From an uncultured Prevotella sp. (GTDB lineage Bacteria; Bacteroidota; Bacteroidia; Bacteroidales; Bacteroidaceae): a stretch of DNA of 64,000 nucleotides. The notes beneath the pieces were generated by a model. It worked only from the letters and a program-made list of their open reading frames with translations. It was not told where the DNA came from and searched no databases. Each line of letters opens with the position of its first letter. Positions within the stretch are counted from its first letter, which is position 1. The position numbers and the translations under genes were made by a program. The stretch covers positions 1 through 64,000 of the forward strand of contig CAJOGK010000001.1 in NCBI GenBank assembly GCA_905234145.1, read 5' to 3'. Below are positions 20,867 to 29,630 of the stretch, piece by piece.

Positions 20867-21469
20867 TCAAGGTTTCACAATCAGTTTGTCATCCTCGAGT
20901 ACAAGGTTCACGTGGTCGAAATGATTCAGGTCATCCATCACATCTTCTATCTTATCTTTCAGTTCCCACTTGTAATAGAGCCTCAGATCATGGGCCTGCG
21001 CATTCTGGACGTCTGCCACCTTATTATAATATGAGGCCAGTTCGCTTACCATCTCGTCGAGCGGCACATTCTCGAAGATGCGGGTCTGTGGGATGCTGTC
21101 TGTGATTTCCTCTGTGGCTTGGTTCTGCCTCTGTGGCTGCTGAATTGAAACACGCGCCTCTTGAGTCGGGGATTTCATATTCCCTCCTACATTGCTTATG
21201 ATATGAATGGCCGCGTATGCAATACCCGAAAGCATCAGCACACCAATGAATGCAGCCGCAACCTGTATCCAGCGTCGTTGTGGGGCGATAGCAGTTGTTT
21301 CTTTCGCCGTTACTTTCTCGCTGAAAATGGCATCGGTGGCCCGTACCATCTGCTCGTACAGCTGTCGGCACTCCTCGTCAGTCATCAGCTGGCGTATCTC
21401 TTCTTCGGTGTAGCGCTCTGGATGCTCCTGCATCTCTAAGAGGCGCTGTAATTTCTCTTCCTGTGTCAT
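20867..21469 (-). CDS. Anti-sigma factor-like membrane protein (DUF4974-type C-terminus)
   Basis: single TM, downstream of the ECF sigma factor with stop/start overlap; ENVPLDEMVSELASYYNKVADV. Confidence 0.7.
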   Translation of the reverse strand: MTQEEKLQRLLEMQEHPERYTEEEIRQLMTDEECRQLYEQMVRATDAIFSEKVTAKETTAIAPQRRWIQVAAAFIGVLMLSGIAYAAIHIISNVGGNMKSPTQEARVSIQQPQRQNQATEEITDSIPQTRIFENVPLDEMVSELASYYNKVADVQNAQAHDLRLYYKWELKDKIEDVMDDLNHFDHVNLVLEDDKLIVKP

Positions 21470-21972
21470 GGGTTGAATCTGTTTTTGAGTTTTGTGATAG
21501 CCTGAGAGAGATGTTTATAAACGGCGGCCTCGCTAATGCCCACCTGTTCCGCTATCTCGCGGTACTTCAGCTGCTCACCGTAGTGCATCCGGAATACACG
21601 TTGGGTCTGCGGCGTCAGTTCTGTCTGAATGAATTGCTGGTACTGCTGGTATTGCTCTTCCTCATCGCGGATGGACGACTGATTGTCAGCGTCATCGTTC
21701 TCAGCATTGTCTAATGGAAGGGCTCGCCTTATGCGTTCCTGCAGTTTCATTCTTTTCAGGCGGTTCAGGCACTCGAAGCGCACACTGCTTCTGGCATAGG
21801 CAATAAGCTTTTCGCCTTCAGGCAAGATGTCTGTCGCCATCAGGCGTGCCATCACATCGCTGACAGCATCACGGGCATCCTCCTCGTCGTGAAGCAGGAT
21901 CTTGGCTTTTCGCAGCAGTTCCTCGTAGTGCAGGCGGTACAACTCCGCCACCGTTTTATCTCTCTTCGGCAT
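21466..21972 (-). CDS. RNA polymerase ECF sigma-70 factor
   Basis: sigma70 r2 and r4 regions; LKYREIAEQVGISEAAVYKHLSQAITKLKN. Confidence 0.92.
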   Translation of the reverse strand: MPKRDKTVAELYRLHYEELLRKAKILLHDEEDARDAVSDVMARLMATDILPEGEKLIAYARSSVRFECLNRLKRMKLQERIRRALPLDNAENDDADNQSSIRDEEEQYQQYQQFIQTELTPQTQRVFRMHYGEQLKYREIAEQVGISEAAVYKHLSQAITKLKNRFNP

Positions 21973-22078
21973 TTCTTTTTTGTCTATTTATAAGACAATC
22001 ATATTCTCATTTTCCCAACCCCTACAAGGAAGGAAAATTCAAAAAAAGTACAAATTGCAAAAAGAATAGCCACATTTC

Positions 22079-22906
22079 CTACAGATTTGCCGCCAGGAAC
22101 TTGCGGGCAACTTCTGTGGGGAGACCGCGACGATGGGCATAATCAAGAAGCTGGTCTTCGCCAATCTTGCCGATTGAGAAATAATGGGCTTTGGGGTTCG
22201 AAATCATCATGCCTGATACACTGGCATGAGGCTTCATCGCACCACTCTCCGTCAATCGAATGCCAATCTGCTTCATGTCTATGATTTCGTCGATGAGGAA
22301 GTTCAGACTGGTATCGGGCAACGAGGGATAGCCCACAGCAGGACGGATGCCCTGAAACTTCTCTATCAACATATCAGGAATCGACAAGTTTTCATCCTTG
22401 GCATAGCCCCAATAGTGCTTGCGCACCTGCTCATGCATCAGCTCGGCAGTTGCCTCAGCCAGACGGTCAGCCAATAGTTGTGCCATCATCTTCTGATAGG
22501 GATCGGACGAGAAATCAGTTTCGAGGCCGTGCGAAACAGACGTAGAAAAGAGCCCAATCTTTGATGATACAGGCGAGATGAAGTCGGCCAGACAGAGAAA
22601 AGGCGGACGTCCTTGTTGCTGACGCAAACAAGGGATATTAGCTACACGTACAGGATGTGGAACACCGCACTCCTCACAGTATGCACTTCGGAATAATACG
22701 ATATCATCGTCTTCGCTACGTGCATCAAAAAGCTCGAAGAGCGCGTATGCCTGATATTTGCCTTCCAACTGCAGCAAAAATTCCTCAGCTTCCTGACGCA
22801 GTTTTTCTTTTTCTGCATCAGGTAAACCACTAATACCCCAGGCATGATAGAAATATACCCAGTTGATGTAAGGAGCTACTTCGGATATCTGATAGGTGAT
22901 TATCAT
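22079..22906 (-). CDS. Stand-alone MetH activation domain-like protein
   Basis: GIRPAVGYPSLPDTSLN... and LTESGAMKPHASVSGMMISNPKAHYFSIGKIGEDQ match the MetH AdoMet-binding activation domain. Confidence 0.85.
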   Translation of the reverse strand: MIITYQISEVAPYINWVYFYHAWGISGLPDAEKEKLRQEAEEFLLQLEGKYQAYALFELFDARSEDDDIVLFRSAYCEECGVPHPVRVANIPCLRQQQGRPPFLCLADFISPVSSKIGLFSTSVSHGLETDFSSDPYQKMMAQLLADRLAEATAELMHEQVRKHYWGYAKDENLSIPDMLIEKFQGIRPAVGYPSLPDTSLNFLIDEIIDMKQIGIRLTESGAMKPHASVSGMMISNPKAHYFSIGKIGEDQLLDYAHRRGLPTEVARKFLAANL

Positions 22907-24225
22907 CTAAACGCTACGGGTTGTCCAATATAGTTTGTGTCTACTTTTCCATCGCAGTAAACAGTGTGGCCATTACAAATGGTTCGCTCTACACGCCAAA
23001 GGTACATGTGTCCCTCCATCGGACTCCAGCCACAGCGACTCTGGATGCTATCTTTCGTAACCGTCCACCCCGTATTCGGACGAACAATCACGATATCAGC
23101 CTGATAACCTTCACGGAGGAAACCGCGATGGCGCACCTCGAAGAGACGGGCAGGGTTATGACACATCAGCTCCACCAGACGTTCGATGGAAAGCACACCT
23201 TGATCTACAAGCTCCAGCATCGTTACCAACGAAAACTGAATCATCGGCATCCCACTGGCAGCTTTGGCGCATCCACCCTCTTTCTGAGACAGGAGATGAG
23301 GCGCATGATCAGTACCAATGACAGTAATCCGTCCATCATTGAGAGCCTCTCGTAGTGCATCACGATCGCGCTGGGTCTTAATAGCAGGATTGCACTTGAT
23401 ACGTGTGCCCAGGGCCGTATAGTCCCGATCGCAGAAATAGAGATGGGAAACAGTTGCTTCAGCAGTAATATGCGCATCATTTCCAAACAATTCCAGTTCT
23501 TTTGCTGTGCTGAGATGCGCCACATGCAGACGAGCCTGATGCTTACGAGCCAACTCTACTGCCAATTTAGTGCTCTCATAACAAGCCTCCTCACTACGGA
23601 TTTCAGGATGGTGAGTCACCTTGGGGTCGTCGCCATATTTCTGCTTGGCCTCAGCCATATTGCGATTGATGATAGTCGTATCTTCGCAATGGGCCATAAT
23701 AGGCTGAACTGTAGATGAGAAGATATTATCCAACGACTCTTGGCGATCGACAAGCATATTTCCCGTTGACGAGCCCATAAAAAGCTTAATGCCCGGGATG
23801 CGTTTGGGATCAAGTTTCTCAAAGAGTTCTACATTATCATTCGTGGCCCCAAAGAAAAATGCATAGTTCACATGACTTTTCTGAGCTGCTAAAGCATATT
23901 TCTCTTCGAGTGCCTCCAGCGTCGTGGTCTGCGGAATGGTATTCGGCATATCAAAGTAAGTGGTAACACCCCCGGCAGCAGCTGCACAACTCTCGGTTTC
24001 GATATCAGCCTTTGCCGTGAGACCAGGCTCGCGGAAATGCACATGATCATCGATAATACCAGGAAGCACAAAACAGCCCGAAGCATCTACGATCTGATCG
24101 CATGATGATTCGGGCATTAAGTTTCCTGCAACAATCTCCCTTATTTTACCTTGCTCAACGACGATAGCGCCGTCGAATACCTTACCTTCATTTACGAGTG
24201 TGCCACCTTTGATGAGCGTTCTCAT
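22903..24225 (-). CDS. pyrC: Dihydroorotase
   Basis: GIIDDHVHFREPGLTAKADIETES..., GTDHAPH motif. Confidence 0.9.
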   Translation of the reverse strand: MRTLIKGGTLVNEGKVFDGAIVVEQGKIREIVAGNLMPESSCDQIVDASGCFVLPGIIDDHVHFREPGLTAKADIETESCAAAAGGVTTYFDMPNTIPQTTTLEALEEKYALAAQKSHVNYAFFFGATNDNVELFEKLDPKRIPGIKLFMGSSTGNMLVDRQESLDNIFSSTVQPIMAHCEDTTIINRNMAEAKQKYGDDPKVTHHPEIRSEEACYESTKLAVELARKHQARLHVAHLSTAKELELFGNDAHITAEATVSHLYFCDRDYTALGTRIKCNPAIKTQRDRDALREALNDGRITVIGTDHAPHLLSQKEGGCAKAASGMPMIQFSLVTMLELVDQGVLSIERLVELMCHNPARLFEVRHRGFLREGYQADIVIVRPNTGWTVTKDSIQSRCGWSPMEGHMYLWRVERTICNGHTVYCDGKVDTNYIGQPVAFR

Positions 24226-25004
24226 TTCTGCTCAAGATTGGTTGGCGGAACTTGCAGGCTATCTGTTGTAGCTACAGGCGTATCTACTACAGGCGCATTA
24301 TCATCTATCAATCCATTCTGGCGAGCCTGAATAGCAACTGCAGTCTGATAATACGATTTTACGTAGTCATCTTCCTTGAACTTCTTGGTAGCCTTACTCA
24401 TGATATCCTCGATCTGTGGTGTAAGTACAGGGTACTGATAACCACTTGTCATCATCATAAAGACGCCAGGGCCCAATACATTATCGAAGTTTTCGACGAT
24501 GAAGTTGGTCACAAGACTGTCTTCCTGCTGAGCCAATCGCGCTGCCTCGGCTGAAAGCTGGCGATTGATCACTTCCTCATCAATACCCTCAAGGAGCATT
24601 TGACTCTGCTTATGACTTAGTTCATTCAGTTCATTACCTAACTGGTCGTGACGCTGGATAAACTGATAAAGCTTATCGTTTAATGGCGATCCACTTACAG
24701 TGCGGCTCGTATTATCAATACGGATTTCAATTTCACCCTTCTCTACAACCACAGGCATCATCAATGACTGTTCGTCCATATAGAGATTGGCCATCTTAAC
24801 AGTATCAAGTAATCCTGCAAAGCGGAACTTGCCATGTACAACGTCACATGAATCCAAGTTCTTCAGTTCTTGGTCTTTGATTGTTTTAAGATAGAGTTTG
24901 CTGCCATCGAGTGAAGATACAGAGGATGACCCCTGAATCGAGTATGACTCAGCACACGATGCAAGCGTTGCGATAATTACTACTGCGTAGAAAATCTTAT
25001 TCAT
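24222..25004 (-). CDS. DUF4369-type lipoprotein
   Basis: lipobox ATLASCAES; overlaps pyrC start. Confidence 0.7.
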   Translation of the reverse strand: MNKIFYAVVIIATLASCAESYSIQGSSSVSSLDGSKLYLKTIKDQELKNLDSCDVVHGKFRFAGLLDTVKMANLYMDEQSLMMPVVVEKGEIEIRIDNTSRTVSGSPLNDKLYQFIQRHDQLGNELNELSHKQSQMLLEGIDEEVINRQLSAEAARLAQQEDSLVTNFIVENFDNVLGPGVFMMMTSGYQYPVLTPQIEDIMSKATKKFKEDDYVKSYYQTAVAIQARQNGLIDDNAPVVDTPVATTDSLQVPPTNLEQK

Positions 25005-25024
25005 AAATAAATCGTTTCGTGGCG

Positions 25025-25032
25025 CAAATGTA
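25025..25032 (-). promoter_or_regulatory. Bacteroidota -7 box TACATTTG upstream of the 24222..25004 gene
   Basis: CAAATGTA on + strand. Confidence 0.45.
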
Positions 25033-25048
25033 CAACGATATATTGAAT

Positions 25049-25090
25049 CTCAAAAAAAAATTTGCGCATTTTAAAACAATTGCGCAAACT
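25049..25090 (-). terminator. Rho-independent terminator (minus strand)
   Basis: TTTGCGCA-ATTGTTTTAAAA-TGCGCAAA followed by a poly-T tract on the minus strand. Confidence 0.8.
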
Positions 25091-25091
25091 T

Positions 25092-25493
25092 TTATAATTT
25101 TTTTGCCTCTTTTGCCAGTTCTTGGTCTAATCTATGCATTGAATAGAGTTGTAAGATAGCTGCAATCAGCAGAACTACAATCCACTTGTTGTACACATAT
25201 TCCATATAGGTAATATAGCTAAGACCAAACACATTGTGACCATTCGAAAGCATCAGCACACCAGCCAACATGAAAAGGACATCGCTCGTAAGCATGATTC
25301 TTCTTAATCGACGGATGGTGAAATTCGTGCCTTCGTAGCGCTGCAGCATCTGCATAGAAGCAAAACACAAGGCACCCACGCAATAGACGTAGGGGGCAAT
25401 CCACCAGCCGAGAATAGAAATGCCTGCCCCGATAGCCATCAGCGTAGCACCTAATAAATAAATAATGAGTTGTATTTTATTCAGTTGTTTCAT
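25092..25493 (-). CDS. Small integral membrane protein (133 aa)
   Basis: four hydrophobic segments; overlaps the FtsB-like gene. Confidence 0.6.
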   Translation of the reverse strand: MKQLNKIQLIIYLLGATLMAIGAGISILGWWIAPYVYCVGALCFASMQMLQRYEGTNFTIRRLRRIMLTSDVLFMLAGVLMLSNGHNVFGLSYITYMEYVYNKWIVVLLIAAILQLYSMHRLDQELAKEAKKL

Positions 25494-25836
25494 TCTTCAA
25501 AATTGATTGGGGCGTGCGCTCATCATCGCTGAGCACAAAAATATCTTCATCTTCGGCTTTCATGAAATAGCGCTCACGGGCTATCTTCTCCATCGCCTTC
25601 GGATTCGTATCTAACTCACGTATTTGAGCCTGATCACGCTCATAGTCGGCATTATACTTATCCTTCTCCTCTGTCAATTGCTCTATCAATCGCAGATTCT
25701 GGACATGTTGCCATACACTGTTATCGCCCAGGAAACCCACAACGGCGAAACCCAGAATCATAACCAGAGAATATTTTAAGAACATCGACCTCCAGAGACG
25801 CAGTAGATTCAACTTGATATAGTTTATAACCTTCAT
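25477..25836 (-). CDS. FtsB/DivIC-like septum formation initiator
   Basis: N-terminal TM, coiled coil, REL..NPKAMEKIARERYFMKAEDEDIFVL. Confidence 0.85.
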   Translation of the reverse strand: MKVINYIKLNLLRLWRSMFLKYSLVMILGFAVVGFLGDNSVWQHVQNLRLIEQLTEEKDKYNADYERDQAQIRELDTNPKAMEKIARERYFMKAEDEDIFVLSDDERTPQSILKNETTE

Positions 25837-25856
25837 ACTTCTGCTTTATTTGGCTG

Positions 25857-25864
25857 CAAAGTTA
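25857..25864 (-). promoter_or_regulatory. Bacteroidota -7 box TAACTTTG upstream of ftsB-like gene
   Basis: CAAAGTTA on + strand. Confidence 0.45.
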
Positions 25865-25960
25865 CAAAAGAAAAGTGAAAAGTAAAGAGCGAAAAGTGAA
25901 AAAATTGCTTCTGCCACGAAAAAAAACGCAAATCGTAAATCGTAAGTCGTAAATCTTTGC

Positions 25961-25968
25961 TATCTTTG
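25961..25968 (+). promoter_or_regulatory. Bacteroidota -7 box TATCTTTG upstream of dnaX
   Basis: tatctttgca about 22 bp upstream of the start codon. Confidence 0.5.
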
Positions 25969-25989
25969 CAGAAAAATTAAGTTACCAGT

Positions 25990-27747
25990 ATGGAATATAT
26001 CGTTTCTGCCAGAAAATATCGTCCGCTGACTTTCGACACAGTCGTTGGACAGGCGTCGCTTACCACGACGCTGAAAAATGCCGTTAAAAGCGGAAAACTG
26101 GCACATGCTTACCTGTTTTGCGGGCCACGAGGTGTAGGTAAAACCACCTGCGCACGCATTTTTGCGAAAGCCATCAACTGTCAGAATCCCACACCTGATG
26201 GTGAGGCTTGTAATGAGTGTGAGTCATGCCAGTCGTTTAACGAGCAACGTTCACTCAACATCTTTGAGCTCGATGCTGCTTCTAACAATTCTGTAGAGCA
26301 CATCAAGACACTCATGGAACAGACGCGCATTCCACCACAGCTCGGACGTTACAAGGTGTTTATCATCGACGAGGTTCACATGCTCTCAACCGCAGCCTTC
26401 AATGCGTTTCTGAAGACGCTGGAAGAGCCACCCGCTCATGTCATCTTCATCCTTGCAACGACTGAGAAGCATAAGATTCTGCCCACCATCCTCAGTAGAT
26501 GCCAGATATACGACTTTGAGCGTATGACCGTACGCAACACCGTCGACCATCTGAAGCATGTGGCAGAGCAAGAAGGCATCAGCTATGAAGAGTCGGCACT
26601 CGCCATCATCGCCGAAAAAGCCGATGGCGGTATGCGCGACGCCCTTTCCATTTTCGACCAGGCTGCTTCTTTCTGTCAAGGTAACATTACTTACGACAAG
26701 GTTATCGAAGACCTGAATGTGCTCGATATCGAGAATTACTTCAAGATCATCGACCTTTCTATTAATAATAAGGTGAGCGATATCATGGTGCTGCTAAACA
26801 GCATTATCAATAAGGGGTTCGATGGCGGTCTGCTGATTCAGGGACTTGCCAAGCACGTGCGTAATGTACTGATGGCGAAGGATCCTCAGACATTGCCTTT
26901 GCTGGAAGTCAGCGATCAGATGCGTGAACGCTATGCCCAGCAAGCCAAGCAATGCGACACCCGATTCCTTTATCAGGCCTTACGACTGATGAACCAATGT
27001 GATATCAATTATCGCCAATCGAGCAACAAGCGCCTCTTGGTAGAACTCACCCTGATTGAGGTAGCACAGATTACGCAACCAGATGACGGGGTAAGTGCGG
27101 GGCGTCGCCCTAAGCGATTAAAATCCCTGTTTAAGCAACTCATACAGCAGGCACAGCCCAAAACGACGTCGGCCCCACAGGTAGCCGCGGCTAAGCCTGC
27201 TGTATCTACACCAGCACCCTCGGTTCCCGAAAATTCCGGCAAAGCCGAAGCTCCCAGAAATACCATCAAACTGAATGGCATTGGTTTCTCATGGAGTAAT
27301 ATCCGTGGCAAAGGCAAAACTGATAAGACACCGATGCCATCGGCTATTGCAACTCCATCAGAAACCAATCAAACTACGACAAGCCAGTTCTCTCAAACCG
27401 ATCTCCAATTCCAATGGATGGCGATGTGTAACCGTATGCCCCAACAACTGAGCGGCATCGCCACACGCATGAAAAACATGAAGCCCGAAATTACAGATTA
27501 CCCCCACGTAGAGGTATCTGTCGACAACGAGCTGATCAAGCAAGAGATGGAGAAAATCCATAAGAACATTGCCAAGACACTGCAGATCGCACTTCAGAAT
27601 GCCGAGATAACGCTCAGCATCAAAGTGGTTGACCATGCGGAGGAGGCCAAGAAAGCTATGACCCGTCGCAACCAGTTTGAGGATATGAGTAAAGAAAATC
27701 CTGCCGTAGAAAAACTACGACAGGTATTCAATCTGGAACTGGCTTAA
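25990..27747 (+). CDS. dnaX: DNA polymerase III subunit gamma/tau
   Basis: YRPLTFDTVVGQ, GPRGVGKTT, zinc module CQNPTPDGEACNECESCQ, DEVHMLS. Confidence 0.95.
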   Translation: MEYIVSARKYRPLTFDTVVGQASLTTTLKNAVKSGKLAHAYLFCGPRGVGKTTCARIFAKAINCQNPTPDGEACNECESCQSFNEQRSLNIFELDAASNNSVEHIKTLMEQTRIPPQLGRYKVFIIDEVHMLSTAAFNAFLKTLEEPPAHVIFILATTEKHKILPTILSRCQIYDFERMTVRNTVDHLKHVAEQEGISYEESALAIIAEKADGGMRDALSIFDQAASFCQGNITYDKVIEDLNVLDIENYFKIIDLSINNKVSDIMVLLNSIINKGFDGGLLIQGLAKHVRNVLMAKDPQTLPLLEVSDQMRERYAQQAKQCDTRFLYQALRLMNQCDINYRQSSNKRLLVELTLIEVAQITQPDDGVSAGRRPKRLKSLFKQLIQQAQPKTTSAPQVAAAKPAVSTPAPSVPENSGKAEAPRNTIKLNGIGFSWSNIRGKGKTDKTPMPSAIATPSETNQTTTSQFSQTDLQFQWMAMCNRMPQQLSGIATRMKNMKPEITDYPHVEVSVDNELIKQEMEKIHKNIAKTLQIALQNAEITLSIKVVDHAEEAKKAMTRRNQFEDMSKENPAVEKLRQVFNLELA

Positions 27748-27750
27748 GCC

Positions 27751-28107
27751 TTATTCTCCCAAATACTTTTTGATCGTCTCTATACAGAGCTGACTGCTGA
27801 CAGGCTTAGAGAGGAAGTCGTTACAACCTGCCTCCATAGCCATTGTACGGTCACTATCAAAGGCATTAGCCGTTAAGGCAACAATGGGAAGGTCGGGATA
27901 TTTTTCCCTGATCAGACGTGTAGCCTCCATTCCGTCCATAATGGGCATCTTGATGTCCATCAGGATAAGGTCGAATTTACCACTGTCTGCCTTTTCAACA
28001 GCCTCCTGACCATTCTTGGCCCTTTCAAACTCATAGTACTTCTTCAGGATGTACGACATCAAGATGAAGTTACTGTCATTGTCTTCTGCAACTAAAATCT
28101 TTTTCAT
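27751..28107 (-). CDS. Single-domain response regulator (REC only)
   Basis: AEDNDSN, LILMDIKMPIMDG, ALTANAF, FLSKPV; start at MKKILVAED. Confidence 0.88.
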   Translation of the reverse strand: MKKILVAEDNDSNFILMSYILKKYYEFERAKNGQEAVEKADSGKFDLILMDIKMPIMDGMEATRLIREKYPDLPIVALTANAFDSDRTMAMEAGCNDFLSKPVSSQLCIETIKKYLGE

Positions 28108-28145
28108 ATCTTTTCCACTTTTAACTATCAACTTTCAACTCTCAA

Positions 28146-29624
28146 CTATTTCCCCAGTCTATCTTTCCACATCTTGCTCATATCCTCAAGCGTCTTACCC
28201 TTTGTCTCAGGAACCAGACGCCATACGAACAGAGCTGCAACTACACAGATGATACCATACAGGCCATAAGTGAACCAGTGGCCGAAGTCATCACCTTCTG
28301 TCAGGTGCATATTGAACATGGGCACGAACGAACTCGAAACGATGAAGTTCGAAATCCACTGGAAGGCCACGGCAATCGCAACAGCTGCACCACGAATGGT
28401 GTTGGGGAATATTTCTGCAATGAGTACCCATGTGATAGGACCCCATGAAAACATAAACGAAGCTGAGTAAACCAGCAATGAAGCAGCTGTAACTAAAGCA
28501 AGGCTGTCATTACCGAAGGTTAGAGCCACACCAAAGGCACCCAGAGCCATACCCAGTGAACCGGTGATAAGCAAAGGTTTGCGACCCAGTTTCTCTACCG
28601 TGAACACAGCTACCAGTGTAAACGAGATATTGATGATACCCATGAATACCGTCAGCATCATTGGGTCGTCCATACCCATATCACCGAAGATACGAGGCGC
28701 GTAATAAAGCACAGCATTGATACCCACTGCCTGCTGGAATACCGACAGCATGATACCTACAAAGATACAGAGCGCACCGTATGTCATCAGCTTCTCGGTC
28801 TTTACCACCATCGTATTCTTGATATCCTGCAGAATCTGAGCAGCCTTCGCAGAACCATTAATCTTAGCAAGAATACCCTCGGCCTTCTTATCCTGTCCGA
28901 TAGAAACGAGGTAACGAGGCGTCTCTGGTACGAAGCAAATCAACAGGGCGAAAAGTCCTGCGGGCACAGCCTCACTACCAAACATATAGCGCCAACCTGT
29001 TTCGACCGTCCACTGGGCGGCAGGCGTGATATCAGCAATCTGTTTACCGATATCCTCCACGAGCGGCTGGATGTGATCGCCCAGAATGAAGAAGTTTACA
29101 AAGTAAACCACCAACTGACCGAAGATAATGGCAAACTGGTTCCAACTAACGAGCATACCGCGGATGTTTGAAGGCGCTACCTCACCGATATACATTGGGC
29201 AAATCGCAGATGCCAAACCTACGCCAACACCACCTATTACGCGATAGACGTTGAACATCAGAGCAAGCGAATAAGTAGGCTGTCCGTACTCGAAGAACAA
29301 GAACTCTGGATCCATCGAGCCCAGTGCCGAAATAAAGAAGAGTAAACCGGCAATGATCAGCGACTTTTTACGTCCCAGATTTGTGGCCAGATAGCCCGAA
29401 AGCGCAGAACCGATGATACAGCCAATGAGTGCCGATGCTGACGTAAAGCCGTGCCAGCCATCAGTGTAATCAAAATCATGTGCAGTCTTGAAGAATGCCT
29501 GTAATCCCTTTTCTGCACCAGATATTACAGCCGTGTCATATCCGAACAGCAGACCACCTAATACGGCGACCATAACGATTGAAATCAGGTAAGCCTTGCT
29601 ACCTTGTTGTGTTTGTTGATTCAT
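28146..29624 (-). CDS. Sugar porter (MFS, XylE-like)
   Basis: GGLLFGYDTAVISG, LGRKKSLI, VPETPRYL, PETKGKTLEDM signatures. Confidence 0.92.
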   Translation of the reverse strand: MNQQTQQGSKAYLISIVMVAVLGGLLFGYDTAVISGAEKGLQAFFKTAHDFDYTDGWHGFTSASALIGCIIGSALSGYLATNLGRKKSLIIAGLLFFISALGSMDPEFLFFEYGQPTYSLALMFNVYRVIGGVGVGLASAICPMYIGEVAPSNIRGMLVSWNQFAIIFGQLVVYFVNFFILGDHIQPLVEDIGKQIADITPAAQWTVETGWRYMFGSEAVPAGLFALLICFVPETPRYLVSIGQDKKAEGILAKINGSAKAAQILQDIKNTMVVKTEKLMTYGALCIFVGIMLSVFQQAVGINAVLYYAPRIFGDMGMDDPMMLTVFMGIINISFTLVAVFTVEKLGRKPLLITGSLGMALGAFGVALTFGNDSLALVTAASLLVYSASFMFSWGPITWVLIAEIFPNTIRGAAVAIAVAFQWISNFIVSSSFVPMFNMHLTEGDDFGHWFTYGLYGIICVVAALFVWRLVPETKGKTLEDMSKMWKDRLGK

Positions 29625-29630
29625 AATTGT

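Noticed and set aside
20867-21972. ECF sigma/anti-sigma pair with TonB receptor as a novel system
   Set aside because: Standard FecI/FecR-type arrangement common in Bacteroidota
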